From Vreelandella subterranea (GTDB taxonomy: Bacteria > Pseudomonadota > Gammaproteobacteria > Pseudomonadales > Halomonadaceae), in NCBI RefSeq assembly GCF_900111305.1, contig NZ_FOGS01000004.1, positions 62,001-126,000 of the forward strand: 64,000 nucleotides of DNA, written 5' to 3'. The notes under the pieces are model-generated. The model did no database searches, was not told the origin of the DNA, and was given only the letters and a program-made list of their open reading frames with translations. The position numbers were made by a program, and so were the translations under genes. Numbering within the stretch: position 1 is the first letter of the stretch; each line of letters begins with the position of its first letter. Shown one piece after another: positions 34,905-43,987 of this stretch.

Positions 34905-36602
34905 ATGAAGCACCTCTCGATTAAATGGAGCCTGACCGCCGCGCTGGTTATCTTACTGCTGATGATCGGGCTGATTGGCGGGCTGGGCTTCTACTCGAAT
35001 ACCACCAGCGAAAACGCGCTGCACGAACTGGCCATCAACAACGGAGAGCTGGCCAACGCTGCCAACCGCACCCAGGTCAACGCACTGCGTGCCCAGACGT
35101 TTCTTGATCGCTATGCCAGTTTCAGCATGCAAGGGAACCCGGAAAAAGGTCAGGAGAGCCAGGCGATGGCCCAGGCCGCCGTTGAAGCCGCCGACGAGCG
35201 TTTTGAGCAGTTCCGACAGGTCGAGCTTGCCGAGGATGATCCCCGCACGGAATACGTTAACGACATGGTGGCGACCTACGATGCGTTCGTGACCGAGGGT
35301 ATTAAACCTCTGCTGGAGGCGGCGCCGTTCCAGGTTCAACGCAGTCAGGAAGAGTTAAGCGAGCAGGGTATGGCCTTTGACGAGGCCATGCAGGCGTTCA
35401 CCCATTATGCCAATCAGCGCAGCGATGCCATGCTGGTCGAGGTCTCTTCGCTGAACCGTATCGTCGGTATCATCGCCATTGTCCTGTTGGTTGCGGCCGT
35501 GCTGGCGACGCTGATCATGCGCATGGTAATCGTGCGTGGGCTGGTCACGCCGCTGCGCGAGGCGGTGGGGCACTTCGAACGTATCGCCAACGGCGACTTA
35601 ACTGCCAACATCGAAGACCGGGGACGCAATGAGGTAGGTCAACTTTATAAAGGGTTGGCTTATATGCAGACCAAGCTTAAATCGCTGGTGGTCTCGCTGC
35701 GCGAAAGCAGCGATAGCGTATTCAGCGGTACCGGCGATATTTCCGCGGGGAGCCAGGACCTCTCCGCGCGTACGGAGCAGCAGGCCTCCGCGCTTCAGCA
35801 AACCGCCTCCAGCATGGAGCAAATGGCCACCGCGGTGAGCCGTAATACCGAAACCGCACAAGAGGCGGATCAGCTGTCGGTGTCGGCGTCGCAATCAGCG
35901 GAAAGTGGTGGCAAGGAAGTGGCCCACACAGTGCAATTGATGCGTGATATTGCCACCAGTGCAGAGCGCGTCAACGATATCATTGGCGTGATCGACTCGA
36001 TTGCCTTTCAAACCAATATTCTGGCGTTGAACGCCTCGGTGGAAGCGGCGCGTGCTGGCGAGCAGGGGCGCGGGTTTGCCGTGGTTGCCAGCGAAGTGCG
36101 CCAGTTGGCAAGCCGCAGTGCCGAGTCGGCCAAAGAGATTCGCCAATTGATCGAGGCCACCACCGGCCAGATTCATCAGGGCGCGCAACAGGCCGAGAGA
36201 AGCGGTGAAACGATCAATGACACTGTGGATTCCATCCGTCAGGTCACCACGCTGGTCAGTGAAATCTCCACCGCCACGCGGGAACAGAACAACGGCATCG
36301 AACAGATAAACGCCGCCTTGACGGAAATGGACTCGGTGACCCAGCAAAATGCCGCGCTGGTGCAGCAAACCAATGTGGCCGCTGCCTCGCTGGAAGGTCA
36401 GGCAAAACAGCTTGCCGCCCTGATGGCCACCTTCCGCCTGGAAGAAGGCGATGCCGCCCAGCCCAGCACGGATACTCACAAGCCTGACGCCTCGCCCTCG
36501 CAGCCCAACGCCACACTGGCGGCGCCGGGTGCAGAACGTCCGCGCAGCAAGCAGCAACCGGCTACCGCGCAGCAGGATAACGATGAGTGGGATGAGTTCT
36601 AG
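34905..36602 (+). CDS. Methyl-accepting chemotaxis protein with docking pentapeptide
   Basis: A 565-residue chemoreceptor. Membrane helix 1 (about 10-30), a four-helix-bundle periplasmic sensor (about 31-190), membrane helix 2 (about 188-212), HAMP (about 213-265) and a signalling domain with the tip [20 protein letters not shown] (around residue 375) are present. The tail is Ala/Pro/Gln-rich and ends in EWDEF, which resembles the NWETF-type pentapeptide used by CheR and CheB to dock, so this receptor can bring adaptation enzymes to the array. Its own FliA-like promoter lies upstream and a hairpin follows. The ligand is unknown. Confidence 0.95.
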   Translation: MKHLSIKWSLTAALVILLLMIGLIGGLGFYSNTTSENALHELAINNGELANAANRTQVNALRAQTFLDRYASFSMQGNPEKGQESQAMAQAAVEAADERFEQFRQVELAEDDPRTEYVNDMVATYDAFVTEGIKPLLEAAPFQVQRSQEELSEQGMAFDEAMQAFTHYANQRSDAMLVEVSSLNRIVGIIAIVLLVAAVLATLIMRMVIVRGLVTPLREAVGHFERIANGDLTANIEDRGRNEVGQLYKGLAYMQTKLKSLVVSLRESSDSVFSGTGDISAGSQDLSARTEQQASALQQTASSMEQMATAVSRNTETAQEADQLSVSASQSAESGGKEVAHTVQLMRDIATSAERVNDIIGVIDSIAFQTNILALNASVEAARAGEQGRGFAVVASEVRQLASRSAESAKEIRQLIEATTGQIHQGAQQAERSGETINDTVDSIRQVTTLVSEISTATREQNNGIEQINAALTEMDSVTQQNAALVQQTNVAAASLEGQAKQLAALMATFRLEEGDAAQPSTDTHKPDASPSQPNATLAAPGAERPRSKQQPATAQQDNDEWDEF

Positions 36603-36614
36603 CAAGGTGTAAAG

Positions 36615-36646
36615 CGTGGCCCCGCCTCAAGGGAGGCGGGGCCACG
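36615..36646. terminator. Strong GC hairpin between convergent genes
   Basis: CGTGGCCCCGCCTC, AAGG loop, GAGGCGGGGCCACG: a perfect 14-bp stem 12 bases after the chemoreceptor stop and 5 before the convergent methyltransferase end. It probably serves both genes. Confidence 0.8.
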
Positions 36647-36650
36647 CGGG

Positions 36651-37418
36651 TCAGACGCTAGCCGATACCCTTAAACGGACGTAATCGGCGGTCCAGTTGC
36701 CCTGTGCATCGCGCAGGCTGTGGGCCAATAGCAGTTGGGTGTTGTCGATCACTGATTCACGCAAATCATCCTCCAGGCCATGAAAGAAAGGGCTGGCGAA
36801 GGTATTCAGCCAGCCGGTCATGCCGGTGGGGAGACGCGTTGGACGGGGGATAAGCTCAATCGACTGGACCTTGAACCCGGCGGTTTCCAGCAGGTGGCGA
36901 TAATCTTCCGCCGTGGGGAAATACCAGGGGTAGCGGCCGCGGGCGCTGATACCGCGGAACTGCAGCGCGCCAATCAACGCGGTGCAAATAGCGGCGACAT
37001 TGCCATGCCCACCAAATTCGGCGACAAAACGCCCGCCCGGTTTCAGGGCGCGTTTGATACTGGCCAGTACCGCTTGAGGGTCGAGCATCCAGTGCAGCGC
37101 CGCGTTGCTGAACACCGCGTCGAATTCCTGATCGAACGGCATCTGGTAGGCATCCATGACGCGTGCATTGATCCCGCGCTCCTGGGCGGCGCGGACCATC
37201 TCTTGCGAGGCATCGATCCCCACCACCTTAGCCCCGCTCTTGGCGATGCGTTCGGTTAACACACCATCGCCGCAACCCAGATCCAGAATCCGCTCACCCT
37301 GCTTGGGGGCAAGCAACGCAAGCACCTCACTGCCCATGTCGGGGACGAAGTGGGCATGCTGGGCATATCCTTCGGGATTCCAGGATTGCCGAGTCGACTG
37401 GCGTGATGTATCGGTCAT
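36651..37418 (-). CDS. Class I SAM-dependent methyltransferase (Tam/UbiE-like)
   Basis: A 255-residue Rossmann-fold methyltransferase. The AdoMet-binding motif I is ERILDLGCGDGVLTERIA (about residues 37-54), with the acidic motif II at VVGIDASQEMV (about 60-70) and FDAVFSNAALHWM near residue 97, a signature of trans-aconitate methyltransferase-like enzymes. The substrate is unknown. I chose the ATG at 37418 because the fold begins there; an in-frame start 49 codons upstream would add a poorly conserved leader. The gene is on its own. Confidence 0.85.
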   Translation of the reverse strand: MTDTSRQSTRQSWNPEGYAQHAHFVPDMGSEVLALLAPKQGERILDLGCGDGVLTERIAKSGAKVVGIDASQEMVRAAQERGINARVMDAYQMPFDQEFDAVFSNAALHWMLDPQAVLASIKRALKPGGRFVAEFGGHGNVAAICTALIGALQFRGISARGRYPWYFPTAEDYRHLLETAGFKVQSIELIPRPTRLPTGMTGWLNTFASPFFHGLEDDLRESVIDNTQLLLAHSLRDAQGNWTADYVRLRVSASV

Positions 37419-37692
37419 AAGTGCATCCAAGCGTCGTTTTTCGTTGAAACCACTATCTAAGTATAGCGTGACACATGGTTTAGTGCGTTGTGCAACAAGC
37501 TTTTTACTGCAACTCAAGGGTTGGTTTTTGTATCTGCAGTGATCTGATGATTGACGTTTGACCAAGAAACCGGTCGCTATCCGGTTTCAGGGGGGCAACA
37601 CCCTCCGAGAGGCCGCCGGGCATGCTCGGGTGAATTGGCTATACTCGACTGTGAAGACCCCGCATAACAACAATCTGGCTCAGGAGGTTCTA

Positions 37693-38325
37693 ATGACCCT
37701 AAAGCGTGCCTACTGCCTGCTGGCAGCCTTTTATAGTCTGTTACTGGTAATCGGTATTATTGCCGTGCTGATGGGGGGCGGTACGCTGCTCGCGGCGGTG
37801 TATCTGGTCGTCGGTTTTTTTGCCGTGCTGGGGCTATGGGGGATAAGCCTTCAGCGCAGCATGATGAATCCGCGCATGTGGCGACCGTTGGCGGTTGCCC
37901 TGGCCGTCGGTGCGGTCGTGCAATTCGTGGTGATGCTGCAAATGTCGGTGTCAGGCGTCACGCTGACATGGGTGCTGACCAGCAGCATCTTTGCCATTCT
38001 GCTGGCGATTATGCTCTATCACTACGGTAACCGTGATCAGCCTCTGTGGGCCACGGAAGACGAGAGAAGTGATGCCAACCGATTGAGGGTCATGCTTCAG
38101 CAGCAAACAGCGCTCACCGCGGTTCACCGCGAAGGCGAGCGTGAAAACCATGCCAATGTGTTCAAGGTAGGTAACGAGTACGAGGCCAATATCACTCGCC
38201 ACTCGCCGGAGGGTCAGGAGGCTTTCAGCGAACGCTTCCGCCATCCCGAGTCCTTGGTGTTCTTCCTGGAAAAGTTTGCCAGTATCACCATCAACGACTT
38301 TCAGCGGCCTGCGACGCCCGGCTAA
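37693..38325 (+). CDS. Hypothetical membrane protein
   Basis: A 210-residue protein of unknown family. Four membrane helices fill about residues 5-28, 33-53, 62-83 and 88-110, and a cytoplasmic C-terminal domain (about 115-205) has mixed charged and aromatic residues (NVFKVGNEYEANITRHSPEG). I do not recognise the family. The ATG at 37693 has AGGAGG six bases before it and is clearly the start; an earlier in-frame ATG at 37558 lies next to a hairpin and lacks a site. Its stop codon is inside the terminator stem. Confidence 0.65.
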   Translation: MTLKRAYCLLAAFYSLLLVIGIIAVLMGGGTLLAAVYLVVGFFAVLGLWGISLQRSMMNPRMWRPLAVALAVGAVVQFVVMLQMSVSGVTLTWVLTSSIFAILLAIMLYHYGNRDQPLWATEDERSDANRLRVMLQQQTALTAVHREGERENHANVFKVGNEYEANITRHSPEGQEAFSERFRHPESLVFFLEKFASITINDFQRPATPG

Positions 38326-38337
38326 TTCGGGCGTCTT
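38313..38337 (+). terminator. Terminator overlapping the stop codon
   Basis: GACGCCCG, GCTAATT loop (holding the TAA stop of the previous gene), CGGGCGTC then TTATA. A compact intrinsic terminator between convergent genes. Confidence 0.75.
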
Positions 38338-38358
38338 ATACGGACGGCTGGTGGGTGT

Positions 38359-39294
38359 TTATTCCACCAGTTCCAGCAGGCGGTCAGGGTAGTCGGTGAA
38401 CAGGCCGTTGACGCCCATGTCCATCAGACGCTCCATTTCCTCGGTTTCGTTGATGGTATAGACGTGTACCGGCAAGCCGTTTTCCTGGGCTTGCTGGATA
38501 AAGTCGGCGTCAATGACTTCCCGGCCGTCATAAATGTAGTTCGTGCCGATACCCACGGCATAATCGGCGACTGCCTGGAAGTCTTCATCGGTAATCTCGG
38601 CGGGCCCCGGCGTCACGCCTGTCCACTCCACCAGTTTCGAATCCTCTGCTTCGCTCGGGTAATACCACACCAACTGGATCAGCGGCACGTCAGCGTTTAA
38701 TGCCTGCACTTTCAACAGGCTGTCCTGCTCGAAGGACTGCACCAGTACGCGGCCGCTCTCGATCATGTCGTGTTCTTCCAGCTTTTCCACCAGGGCTTCT
38801 TCCAGGCCCGGGTTCAACTGGGGCGACTTGGTCTCGATATAGTAGCGGGCATCGTGGCCAAAGTGCTCGAACAGCTCATCCAGGGTGAGCATCTCTGCCC
38901 CTGCAAAGTCATCGCTTGCGCTATCGGGGTTTGCCTCGTTGAACCAGGTGCCGGTGTCCAGCGCTTTCAACTCTTCCAGGGTGTAGTCGTTGATCGCACC
39001 TTCGCCGTCGCTGGTACGGTCTATGGTGTCATCATGAAACACCACCACTTCACCATCGGACGATAGCTGGGCGTCCAGCTCCAGGTAATCGACGCCCCAC
39101 TCATGGGCCAGTTCATAGGCTGCCATGGTGCTCTCCGGCGCGTGGCCGCTGGCGCCCCGGTGGGCGATGACCTGGAATTCTTCCAGATCTTTTAGCTGCT
39201 GCTCCAACGGCGAGGTATCCGCCAATACGGCGGTCGTGGCAGCACCCGCGAAAAGACCTAGCGATACGGCAGACACTAGCGGAAGACGTTGCAT
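38359..39294 (-). CDS. Glycerophosphodiester phosphodiesterase, secreted
   Basis: A 311-residue enzyme that cleaves glycerophosphodiesters to glycerol-3-phosphate and an alcohol. A signal peptide spans about residues 1-25 (VLADTS), so it acts in the periplasm, as GlpQ does. IAHRGASGHAPESTMAAY (about 43-60), DYLELDAQLSSDGEVVVFHDDTIDRT and YIETKSPQ carry the catalytic His pair and metal-binding Glu/Asp/Glu residues of the GDPD TIM barrel. It is monocistronic; a phosphate-starvation box is not obvious. Confidence 0.93.
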   Translation of the reverse strand: MQRLPLVSAVSLGLFAGAATTAVLADTSPLEQQLKDLEEFQVIAHRGASGHAPESTMAAYELAHEWGVDYLELDAQLSSDGEVVVFHDDTIDRTSDGEGAINDYTLEELKALDTGTWFNEANPDSASDDFAGAEMLTLDELFEHFGHDARYYIETKSPQLNPGLEEALVEKLEEHDMIESGRVLVQSFEQDSLLKVQALNADVPLIQLVWYYPSEAEDSKLVEWTGVTPGPAEITDEDFQAVADYAVGIGTNYIYDGREVIDADFIQQAQENGLPVHVYTINETEEMERLMDMGVNGLFTDYPDRLLELVE

Positions 39295-39424
39295 AATTGT
39301 TTCCCTTTATTGAATGTTTGTTCAATAAGCGTACATGGATTGCTGCGTTAAAGCCAAAGGGCATGCCACCTGGATAAGCGTATTGATGACACCGTTGTGC
39401 CATTGGGCTGGTTTGCATCTATCA

Positions 39425-41284
39425 CTAGAAGTATCGAGAAAAACCAAGGCTCGCTTCGGTAGCCGATTGGTCACGCTGAAGTTCAAGCCGGATATCCCAC
39501 TCGGTGGATAGCGCTACCCGATGCTGTAGTTGCCACTCCGTCCGCTGACGGTCATCGTAACCAAGGTTACGGCGATGGGTCAGCTGTAAGTGGGTGCGCT
39601 GGCGCGACGACCAGCTACTGATAATGCCCGCTTTGATCATCGGTACGGCGACCCCCTCGTAATGCCGTTGAGTGCGCAACTGGGCACCCGCCAAGGCATA
39701 CGGCAGGTGGGAGCCTAGCGACCATGATTTTCCACCCAGCAGATTGGCCACACCATCGAAGCAGCGGCGGCAGCTTAAGCGGTTTCGGTGGATACCCGCC
39801 GATATTTGCCAAGCGGTTTGTGGCAGGGTGGGCAACGTAATGGCGTTGGTGTGAAGGTTGGTAATGTTAAAAAGATCAAAACGCTGCAATGACACGCCTT
39901 GTTCGTCGGCGTTGATTTCGACGTTGGCAATTTCAACCGCCGAGTTGGGCATGCGTGCCCGATTGGTATCCAGTAAATCGTACTGAAGCGGTCGAAATTT
40001 CATGCGTAGCGCATGATGAGAGTGGCTGTTATGGACGCCGCTGACGTTAACCAATGCGGGTGGCGCTACTTCGTGTATCGCAGGCGGTTTGGGGTGGTTC
40101 GCCTGCGTATCTCCTTGCGGAAGGCGCAATCGCGCTTGCAGCAGTTGCCGTTCAATTTCCGGCAGTTGCTCTGTATCGCCGGTTTGGCGCAGAAAAGAGG
40201 CATGACTGAGCAGCGTGTCCAGCACGTCACTGCGTTGAGCAGCAGGCAGCTTGGTAAATTCAGGCGCCTGCAGCCGCAGGTCATCTTCCTCTTGCCATAC
40301 GGCATTCGCCGCTCTTTGCTGGCGTTCATTCAGCGCAGTGAACTGGCGCTGGGTCGTGAGCCGTCGTGATGGGATGTGGCGCGTGTCGGCGAGCAAAGGC
40401 TGGCCATGATGCTCTGCGGTACTCAAGGTTCTTAACAGGTCTTCAGGCGCAACCCATGGAGAGATACCAGGCGTCAGATCCTCATCGATAACCAGTTCAA
40501 GGGTGCGCGCGATTCGCGACGCGCAGTTCTGGGATAAAAAAAGATACTCGTAATCCTGCCCCACAATTTCGAAAAGATGTGCTGTCAACAGCGATGCTTC
40601 CTGATCCGTCAGGCGTAATTGGTAATGCCATAAATCACGCATCTCTCGTTCGGAATAAAGCGTGGCATTGCGATAGAAGGATGCATTGGAAAAGGTTGCG
40701 TTATAGCCGCCAAAAAGGCCCTTGGCCATGTAGGTAATCATGCCGTCATTGCTTGGCACATCCGCGCCAAAGTTCAAGCTGGTATCCAAAAGGTGCTGTG
40801 GATCCGACGACGCGCCAATGCTCTGGCCGGAAGCCGAGTGCAGCATGATGTGGCCAAAAAAGGAGGCGGGGTTACCAAGATACCCGGTTGCAAACATCAG
40901 GCCTAGGCCGGCGCCATGATGCGTTGACTGCCACTCGCTGAACTCAGGGCAGTCAGCGCTTGGCCACTGCTCGCCCGTTTTGGACGAGAGCCACATTGCC
41001 CGCGCGGGAAACTGACAGCTTGCATGCGTCCCCGTCGCGCTGGGGGGCTCGCGCAAGGCAGCAAGCGTCGCGTCCAGTTCGGCATGAGGATCGTAGCGGC
41101 CATTTTCAGCAAGAAAGAAAGCGTCATCGATCACGGCGCTACGCGGCGGGGAAAATGGCGTATGGCGGTCGAAATGCAGTAGCGAAAGCCATTGGGGATG
41201 TTGCGAGAGGGTCGATTCTTCTGCGTGTAACAGGGTGCTAGACAGTGAACAAAGCAACAGGGTCGTCAGCCAAAGCCGCCGCAT
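39425..41284 (-). CDS. DUF4105 (Lnb N-terminal-like) envelope protein
   Basis: A 619-residue exported protein: signal peptide about 1-22, a DUF4105 domain (about 100-320) and a C-terminal region of alternating hydrophobic strands ending in Phe (SLGFSRYF), which suggests an outer-membrane beta barrel. FFGHIMLHSASG (His near 145) and LFLSQNCASRIARTLELV (Cys near 255) are placed like a Cys/His catalytic pair. Recent work, as I recall, links Bacteroides DUF4105-type Lnb proteins to lipoprotein N-acylation. The role here is inferred at most. The DUF3015 gene is directly upstream in the same direction. Confidence 0.8.
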   Translation of the reverse strand: MRRLWLTTLLLCSLSSTLLHAEESTLSQHPQWLSLLHFDRHTPFSPPRSAVIDDAFFLAENGRYDPHAELDATLAALREPPSATGTHASCQFPARAMWLSSKTGEQWPSADCPEFSEWQSTHHGAGLGLMFATGYLGNPASFFGHIMLHSASGQSIGASSDPQHLLDTSLNFGADVPSNDGMITYMAKGLFGGYNATFSNASFYRNATLYSEREMRDLWHYQLRLTDQEASLLTAHLFEIVGQDYEYLFLSQNCASRIARTLELVIDEDLTPGISPWVAPEDLLRTLSTAEHHGQPLLADTRHIPSRRLTTQRQFTALNERQQRAANAVWQEEDDLRLQAPEFTKLPAAQRSDVLDTLLSHASFLRQTGDTEQLPEIERQLLQARLRLPQGDTQANHPKPPAIHEVAPPALVNVSGVHNSHSHHALRMKFRPLQYDLLDTNRARMPNSAVEIANVEINADEQGVSLQRFDLFNITNLHTNAITLPTLPQTAWQISAGIHRNRLSCRRCFDGVANLLGGKSWSLGSHLPYALAGAQLRTQRHYEGVAVPMIKAGIISSWSSRQRTHLQLTHRRNLGYDDRQRTEWQLQHRVALSTEWDIRLELQRDQSATEASLGFSRYF

Positions 41285-41311
41285 GCGCGAAATATCCTTT
41301 AGAGAAGCGGA

Positions 41312-41336
41312 GTGGGCTGGCGGAAGGCCAGCCCAC
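41312..41336 (-). terminator. Hairpin between DUF3015 and DUF4105 genes
   Basis: GTGGGCTGGC, 5-base loop, GCCAGCCCAC between two co-directional genes, without a T-run. It may reduce read-through from the DUF3015 gene into the DUF4105 gene. Confidence 0.55.
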
Positions 41337-41344
41337 AGGAGGCA

Positions 41345-41848
41345 TCAGCTGGCTGAACAGTTCGTCGCCGCTTGATTCAGGCTGTTGTAGAAACGGTAAG
41401 CTTTGTCTTCATGGCTCATGGAAGAATAGCTGGCGTCCGCGCTGACGGTGCTCAGGTCGTTACGCAGCTGGGCAACGCTTGCTGAGTTGCTGGCGTCACA
41501 GCCGACAAGCCCCAGGGCAGCGGTCAGGTGCTCACCTTCGCCGATGGCTGCTTCCATAGCCAGCTGGTCGTAGGTTTCATCGATAAACTGAGCGACTTTG
41601 ACTTCTTCACTTTCACAGGTATCGGGAGAGATTGTGGCTGACGTGACGGCGGTAGTGCCTGAATCCCAGATAACATTCGAGATGGCAGCCGCAGTGGTGT
41701 TGTCATCAAAAATAGCGGCACCGATACCGCAATGTTGCCAAGGATTGATATCGCCTCGATGATCGTTGGCGAAGGTGGTGGTGCTCAAGGTCAGTACAGT
41801 CGTAGCGCCTAACAGTGCAACAGCAGCAGTCAAAGAACGTTTCAGCAT
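41345..41848 (-). CDS. DUF3015 family exported protein
   Basis: A 167-residue protein with a signal peptide (about 1-26, ending TTTFA) and a DUF3015 domain. Features are INPWQHCGIGAAIF, the repeated Thr/Ala-rich core, and four to five cysteines that probably pair in the periplasm (HCGIG, DTCESE, GCDASN, NCSAS). No function is known. I use the ATG at 41848 with AGGGAA before it; the earlier in-frame ATG adds a charged leader that would hide the signal peptide. It is likely paired in function with the DUF4105 protein downstream. Confidence 0.85.
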   Translation of the reverse strand: MLKRSLTAAVALLGATTVLTLSTTTFANDHRGDINPWQHCGIGAAIFDDNTTAAAISNVIWDSGTTAVTSATISPDTCESEEVKVAQFIDETYDQLAMEAAIGEGEHLTAALGLVGCDASNSASVAQLRNDLSTVSADASYSSMSHEDKAYRFYNSLNQAATNCSAS

Positions 41849-42003
41849 GGTATTCCCTAATGATTTATTTTGTCGGTTTGAGTTTTTTATCGAGAGGTAC
41901 CGACAAGCCTCAAGATTCGTCAATACGCTAGAGGCAAGCTACGTATAAAGTCTTCTTAATATTACCAGTTTTGTAATGCTTTTTTTGTAAGCCAAAAGCT
42001 ATA

Positions 42004-42029
42004 GCCATGTAAGATATGGCTTACATGGC
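42004..42029. promoter_or_regulatory. 10-bp inverted repeat upstream of the sugar dehydrogenase gene
   Basis: GCCATGTAAG, ATATGG, CTTACATGGC in the 235-bp region between divergent genes. A related GTAAGCC half-element lies just before it (about 41987-41993). It is a candidate operator or a hairpin; the regulator is unknown. Confidence 0.5.
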
Positions 42030-42158
42030 GCTCCGCATTGCGACGTCATTCGATCCCTGAAACAGCACCGTCAGGAAAAGTCATTTGAATAAAACAACCT
42101 GTCAACGCAATACTGAAGCAACTATTCCCATGAAATTACCCGCCGTAAGAGACTGCTA

Positions 42159-43790
42159 ATGATCCGCCAACACCGCTGGGCACTGACCGGGATCTACTTT
42201 GTCATCGCGCTGCTGGTGGGCGTGGTGTTGGGTAGCGTGGTGCAGACCCAGTTCAATCTTGCCGCGCTTCAGGCGCTGGGCGTCGAGATTCCACCAGGGA
42301 CGCGTATCGCCACGACCCTGCATGACCTGGCCAGCTTTGCGCCGCTGTATGCGGTGCTGTTTTCGGTGGGCTTCGTCGTGTCGCAAACCGTGGCGGTGGC
42401 ACTGTCACGCTGGCTGGGCGGCCGGTTTTTGGCGCTGTTATGCACAGGCGGTGCGGTCGTGGGGTTGTGGGCGACACTTTGGCTGGTCGATACCCTGGCG
42501 CCGCCGCCGACCTTGATTGCGGCCACCCGCGGCGTCGCCGGGTTTATTGCCATGCTGGCAACGGCGGGCGTGGCGGGCTGGCTGTTTGCGCGGCTGCGAA
42601 AACGCATGGCCAATGCCAACCGCCCGCGCGGGTTCTCCGGCATGGCGCTGGTCCTGGGGGTAGGCAGTCTGGCTGCCGCGTTGGGCACGGGTCAGCAAGC
42701 CCAGGCACAGCAAGCCCAGGCCCAGGAAGGTGAGGAGAGCCAGGCTGAAGGCGCCTATCAAATCGAGACCTTAGCCGAGGGGCTGGAGCATCCCTGGTCG
42801 CTGGCCTTTCTGCCGGACGGGCGCATGCTGGTCACCGAACGCCCCGGGCGGTTGCGGCTGTTGAGCGCCGAAGGCGACACGCTCGAGGCATCGCTTAGCG
42901 GCGTGCCCGAGGTGTTTGACTCGGGCCAGGCGGGGCTGTTTGGCGTGCTGCTGTCGCCACGGTTTGAAGACGACCAGCAGCTTTATCTCAGCTACGCCTG
43001 CGGGAATGAACTTGCCAACCGCACCTGCCTGGCCAGCGCCACGCTCGAGGACAACGGCCTGGCAGACGTCAGCGAAATCTTTCGCGCCCAGCCCGCCAAG
43101 CAGGGCGCGGCTCACTTCGGCGGGCGTTTGGCCTGGCTGGCGGACGATACCCTGATCCTCACCCTCGGTGATGGCTTTGACTATCGCGAACAGGCGCAAC
43201 AGCTGGAAAGCCACATCGGCAGCATTGTGCGCCTGAACTCCGACGGCAGCGTGCCGGCTGACAACCCCTTCGTGGAGCACGACGACGCCCAGCCGGAAAT
43301 CTTCAGCTATGGCCACCGCAACGTTCAGGGGCTGGTTTTTGACGCCGACAATAACCGGCTGATCGCCCACGAACACGGCCCGCGCGGCGGTGACGAGATT
43401 AACATCATCGAAGCAGGGGCTAACTACGGCTGGCCGATCGCCACGGGCGGGCTGGACTACACCGGTGCACGGGTAACGCCGTTCGAAGACTACCCGGGTA
43501 CCGAACCGCCTGCACTCGAATGGACACCCTCGATTGCGCCCTCCGGCATGGCGCTCTACAGCGGTGATCTGTTTCCCGAATGGCAGGGCGACTTGCTGGT
43601 CGGCGCACTGGTCAATAAAGAAGTGCGCCGCGTGCGGTTATCCGATGACGCTGCAAATGCTGAAGACGTAGAAGGGCTGTTCGGCGAGCTGGAGGCGCGT
43701 ATCCGCGACGTTCGCCAGGGGCCGGAAGGGGCGATCTACCTGCTCACCGACAGCCCGCAAGGCAGGCTGCTGCGGGTAACGCCCCAGTAA
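42159..43790 (+). CDS. PQQ-dependent aldose sugar dehydrogenase with N-terminal membrane domain
   Basis: A 543-residue protein made of two parts. Residues 1-150 hold about four membrane helices and about 158-178 a fifth, signal-like helix; a Gln/Ala repeat linker (QQAQAQQAQAQEG) follows. Residues about 197-543 form a six-bladed beta-propeller of the soluble glucose dehydrogenase type (YliI/Asd): HPWSLAFLPDGRMLVTERPG, AAHFGGRLAW (catalytic His), YGHRNVQGL and EHGPRGGDEIN. Usual family members are secreted proteins of about 370 residues with no membrane block, so this is a fusion. It would oxidise aldoses in the periplasm using PQQ. Confidence 0.88.
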   Translation: MIRQHRWALTGIYFVIALLVGVVLGSVVQTQFNLAALQALGVEIPPGTRIATTLHDLASFAPLYAVLFSVGFVVSQTVAVALSRWLGGRFLALLCTGGAVVGLWATLWLVDTLAPPPTLIAATRGVAGFIAMLATAGVAGWLFARLRKRMANANRPRGFSGMALVLGVGSLAAALGTGQQAQAQQAQAQEGEESQAEGAYQIETLAEGLEHPWSLAFLPDGRMLVTERPGRLRLLSAEGDTLEASLSGVPEVFDSGQAGLFGVLLSPRFEDDQQLYLSYACGNELANRTCLASATLEDNGLADVSEIFRAQPAKQGAAHFGGRLAWLADDTLILTLGDGFDYREQAQQLESHIGSIVRLNSDGSVPADNPFVEHDDAQPEIFSYGHRNVQGLVFDADNNRLIAHEHGPRGGDEINIIEAGANYGWPIATGGLDYTGARVTPFEDYPGTEPPALEWTPSIAPSGMALYSGDLFPEWQGDLLVGALVNKEVRRVRLSDDAANAEDVEGLFGELEARIRDVRQGPEGAIYLLTDSPQGRLLRVTPQ

Positions 43791-43828
43791 CGGCCCTTCG
43801 CCGACTGTGCGGGCTATCACCTGCTTGA

Positions 43829-43909
43829 GACGAGCTGTTCGTTGATGTCATTGCCGTCGGCAAACGTAATAAAGGCAAGGTCTGTGCGTCGCTTGAGCGT
43901 CGCCTCTGG
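43829..43909 (+). pseudogene. Relic of a RelE-type toxin gene (3' fragment)
   Basis: The 81 bases align without gaps to the last 27 codons, stop included, of the intact RelE-family toxin at 54781-55065, with about 64 identical bases. The translation DELFVDVIAVGKRNKGKV can be compared with DELFVYVIAVGKRDKGKI in the intact gene. The stop codon is changed (TGG), and just upstream a short GGCTATCACCTG stretch (43811-43822) also matches, with about 12 bases lost between. There is no start or antitoxin. It is a decayed remnant of a second RelE toxin gene. Confidence 0.85.
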
Positions 43910-43987
43910 ACCCAACCGCTCGATTCGGGCGTCAGGTTTACCATCCAGGCACAGCAAAAGCTTGGCAGGGTCGGATGTAACGGCTCA

